Assembly (NCBI GenBank): GCA_024710825.1
Contig: JANJUA010000063.1
Span: 1 to 5,689 of the forward strand
Origin: Solirubrobacteraceae bacterium
GTDB lineage: Bacteria; Actinomycetota; Thermoleophilia; Solirubrobacterales; Solirubrobacteraceae
Direction of reading: 5' to 3'
Length of the DNA stretch: 5,689 bases
In this document: positions 5,561-5,689 of the stretch, piece after piece
How the letters are laid out: the number at the start of each line of letters is the position of its first letter
Position numbering within the stretch: the stretch's first letter is position 1
Notes under the pieces: generated by a model
Database searches by the model: none
Told to the model about the DNA's origin: nothing
What the model saw: the letters and a program-made list of their open reading frames with translations, nothing else
Made by a program: the position numbers and the translations under genes

Positions 5561-5689
5561 TCAGGGCCTGGCGAGGAGCGCGAGCGGGTCCGACTCGCGA
5601 TCGTGGCGCAGCGGGACCTCGATCTCGACGCGCTCGTCCTCGGGGACCGGCTTCGGGGCGAGGCCCTCCTCACCGGCCAGCCAGGGCGA
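5561..5689 (-). CDS. C-terminal end of an unidentified protein (partial, runs off the right edge)
   Basis: Reading the minus strand from the window edge gives 42 codons and a TGA at 5563-5561. The visible peptide starts SPWLAGEEGLAPKPVPEDER, continues with an alternating acidic/hydrophobic stretch (VEIEVPLRHDRESD) and ends LALLARP. About 40 of the 42 codons end in G or C, matching the real genes here, whereas the opposite strand in the same triplets has many A or T third positions. It is therefore very likely the true tail of a gene that starts beyond the window. I do not recognise the family from this fragment; a Pro/Glu-rich linker followed by a short C-terminal strand is all that can be described. 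It converges on the GAF gene with hairpins between. Confidence 0.6.
   Translation of the reverse strand, partial: SPWLAGEEGLAPKPVPEDERVEIEVPLRHDRESDPLALLARP

Noticed and set aside
5462..5689. Continuation of the GAF reading frame past its TGA to the window edge, which might hide an output domain behind a nonsense mutation
   Set aside because: The frame is open, but its translation is Arg/Pro-rich with no domain, its third-position bias is poorer than on the minus strand, and hairpins begin right after the TGA.
1..5689. CRISPR arrays, tRNA or rRNA genes, insertion sequences, toxin-antitoxin or phage-defence modules
   Set aside because: No regularly spaced direct repeats, RNA-gene hallmarks, transposase motifs or terminal repeats were seen on reading both strands, and the genes are ordinary housekeeping or signalling types.

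Overview
This is a very GC-rich window (by eye above 70%) whose codons almost all end in G or C. It carries ordinary chromosomal genes. The DesK/NarL-type two-component pair, the actinobacterial-looking TatA, GTG starts lacking Shine-Dalgarno sequences and the GC content together suggest an actinobacterium. My best guess is the class Thermoleophilia (Solirubrobacter/Conexibacter/Patulibacter-like), but this is an impression from protein style, not a measurement.

Layout from left to right. Positions 36-1061 (+) encode a membrane sensor histidine kinase (HAMP, HisKA_3, HATPase_c). It is coupled by an ATGA overlap to a NarL/FixJ-type response regulator at 1058-1717 (+). After a short gap containing a GC-rich palindrome comes a GreA/GreB-family protein (1777-2319, +) with an apparently shortened coiled-coil tip. 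A 59-nt gap with two small hairpins and a promoter-like TAGGGT then leads to an exported serine beta-lactamase-fold hydrolase with a C-terminal DUF3471-like domain (2379-3971, +). It faces a small tatA gene (4065-4265, -) across a GC-rich hairpin. Divergent from tatA is an orphan two-GAF-domain protein (4415-5461, +). The right edge holds the last 42 codons of an unidentified minus-strand gene (5561-5689), again separated by hairpins.

How the genes relate. Only the kinase and regulator form a clear functional unit: a signal sensed in or at the membrane, phosphotransfer from His156 to Asp59, and DNA binding by a LuxR-type helix-turn-helix. The GreA-like protein would act on RNA polymerase. The hydrolase is secreted, and TatA builds the twin-arginine export pore; a functional link between these two is possible but weak. 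The GAF protein looks like a cytosolic small-ligand or redox sensor without an output domain.

No mobile element, CRISPR array, tRNA, rRNA or phage gene was seen, and I find no convincing new multi-gene system. The most useful observations are the likely leaderless GTG starts, the atypical Gre factor, the orphan tandem-GAF protein and the recurring hairpins directly after stop codons.
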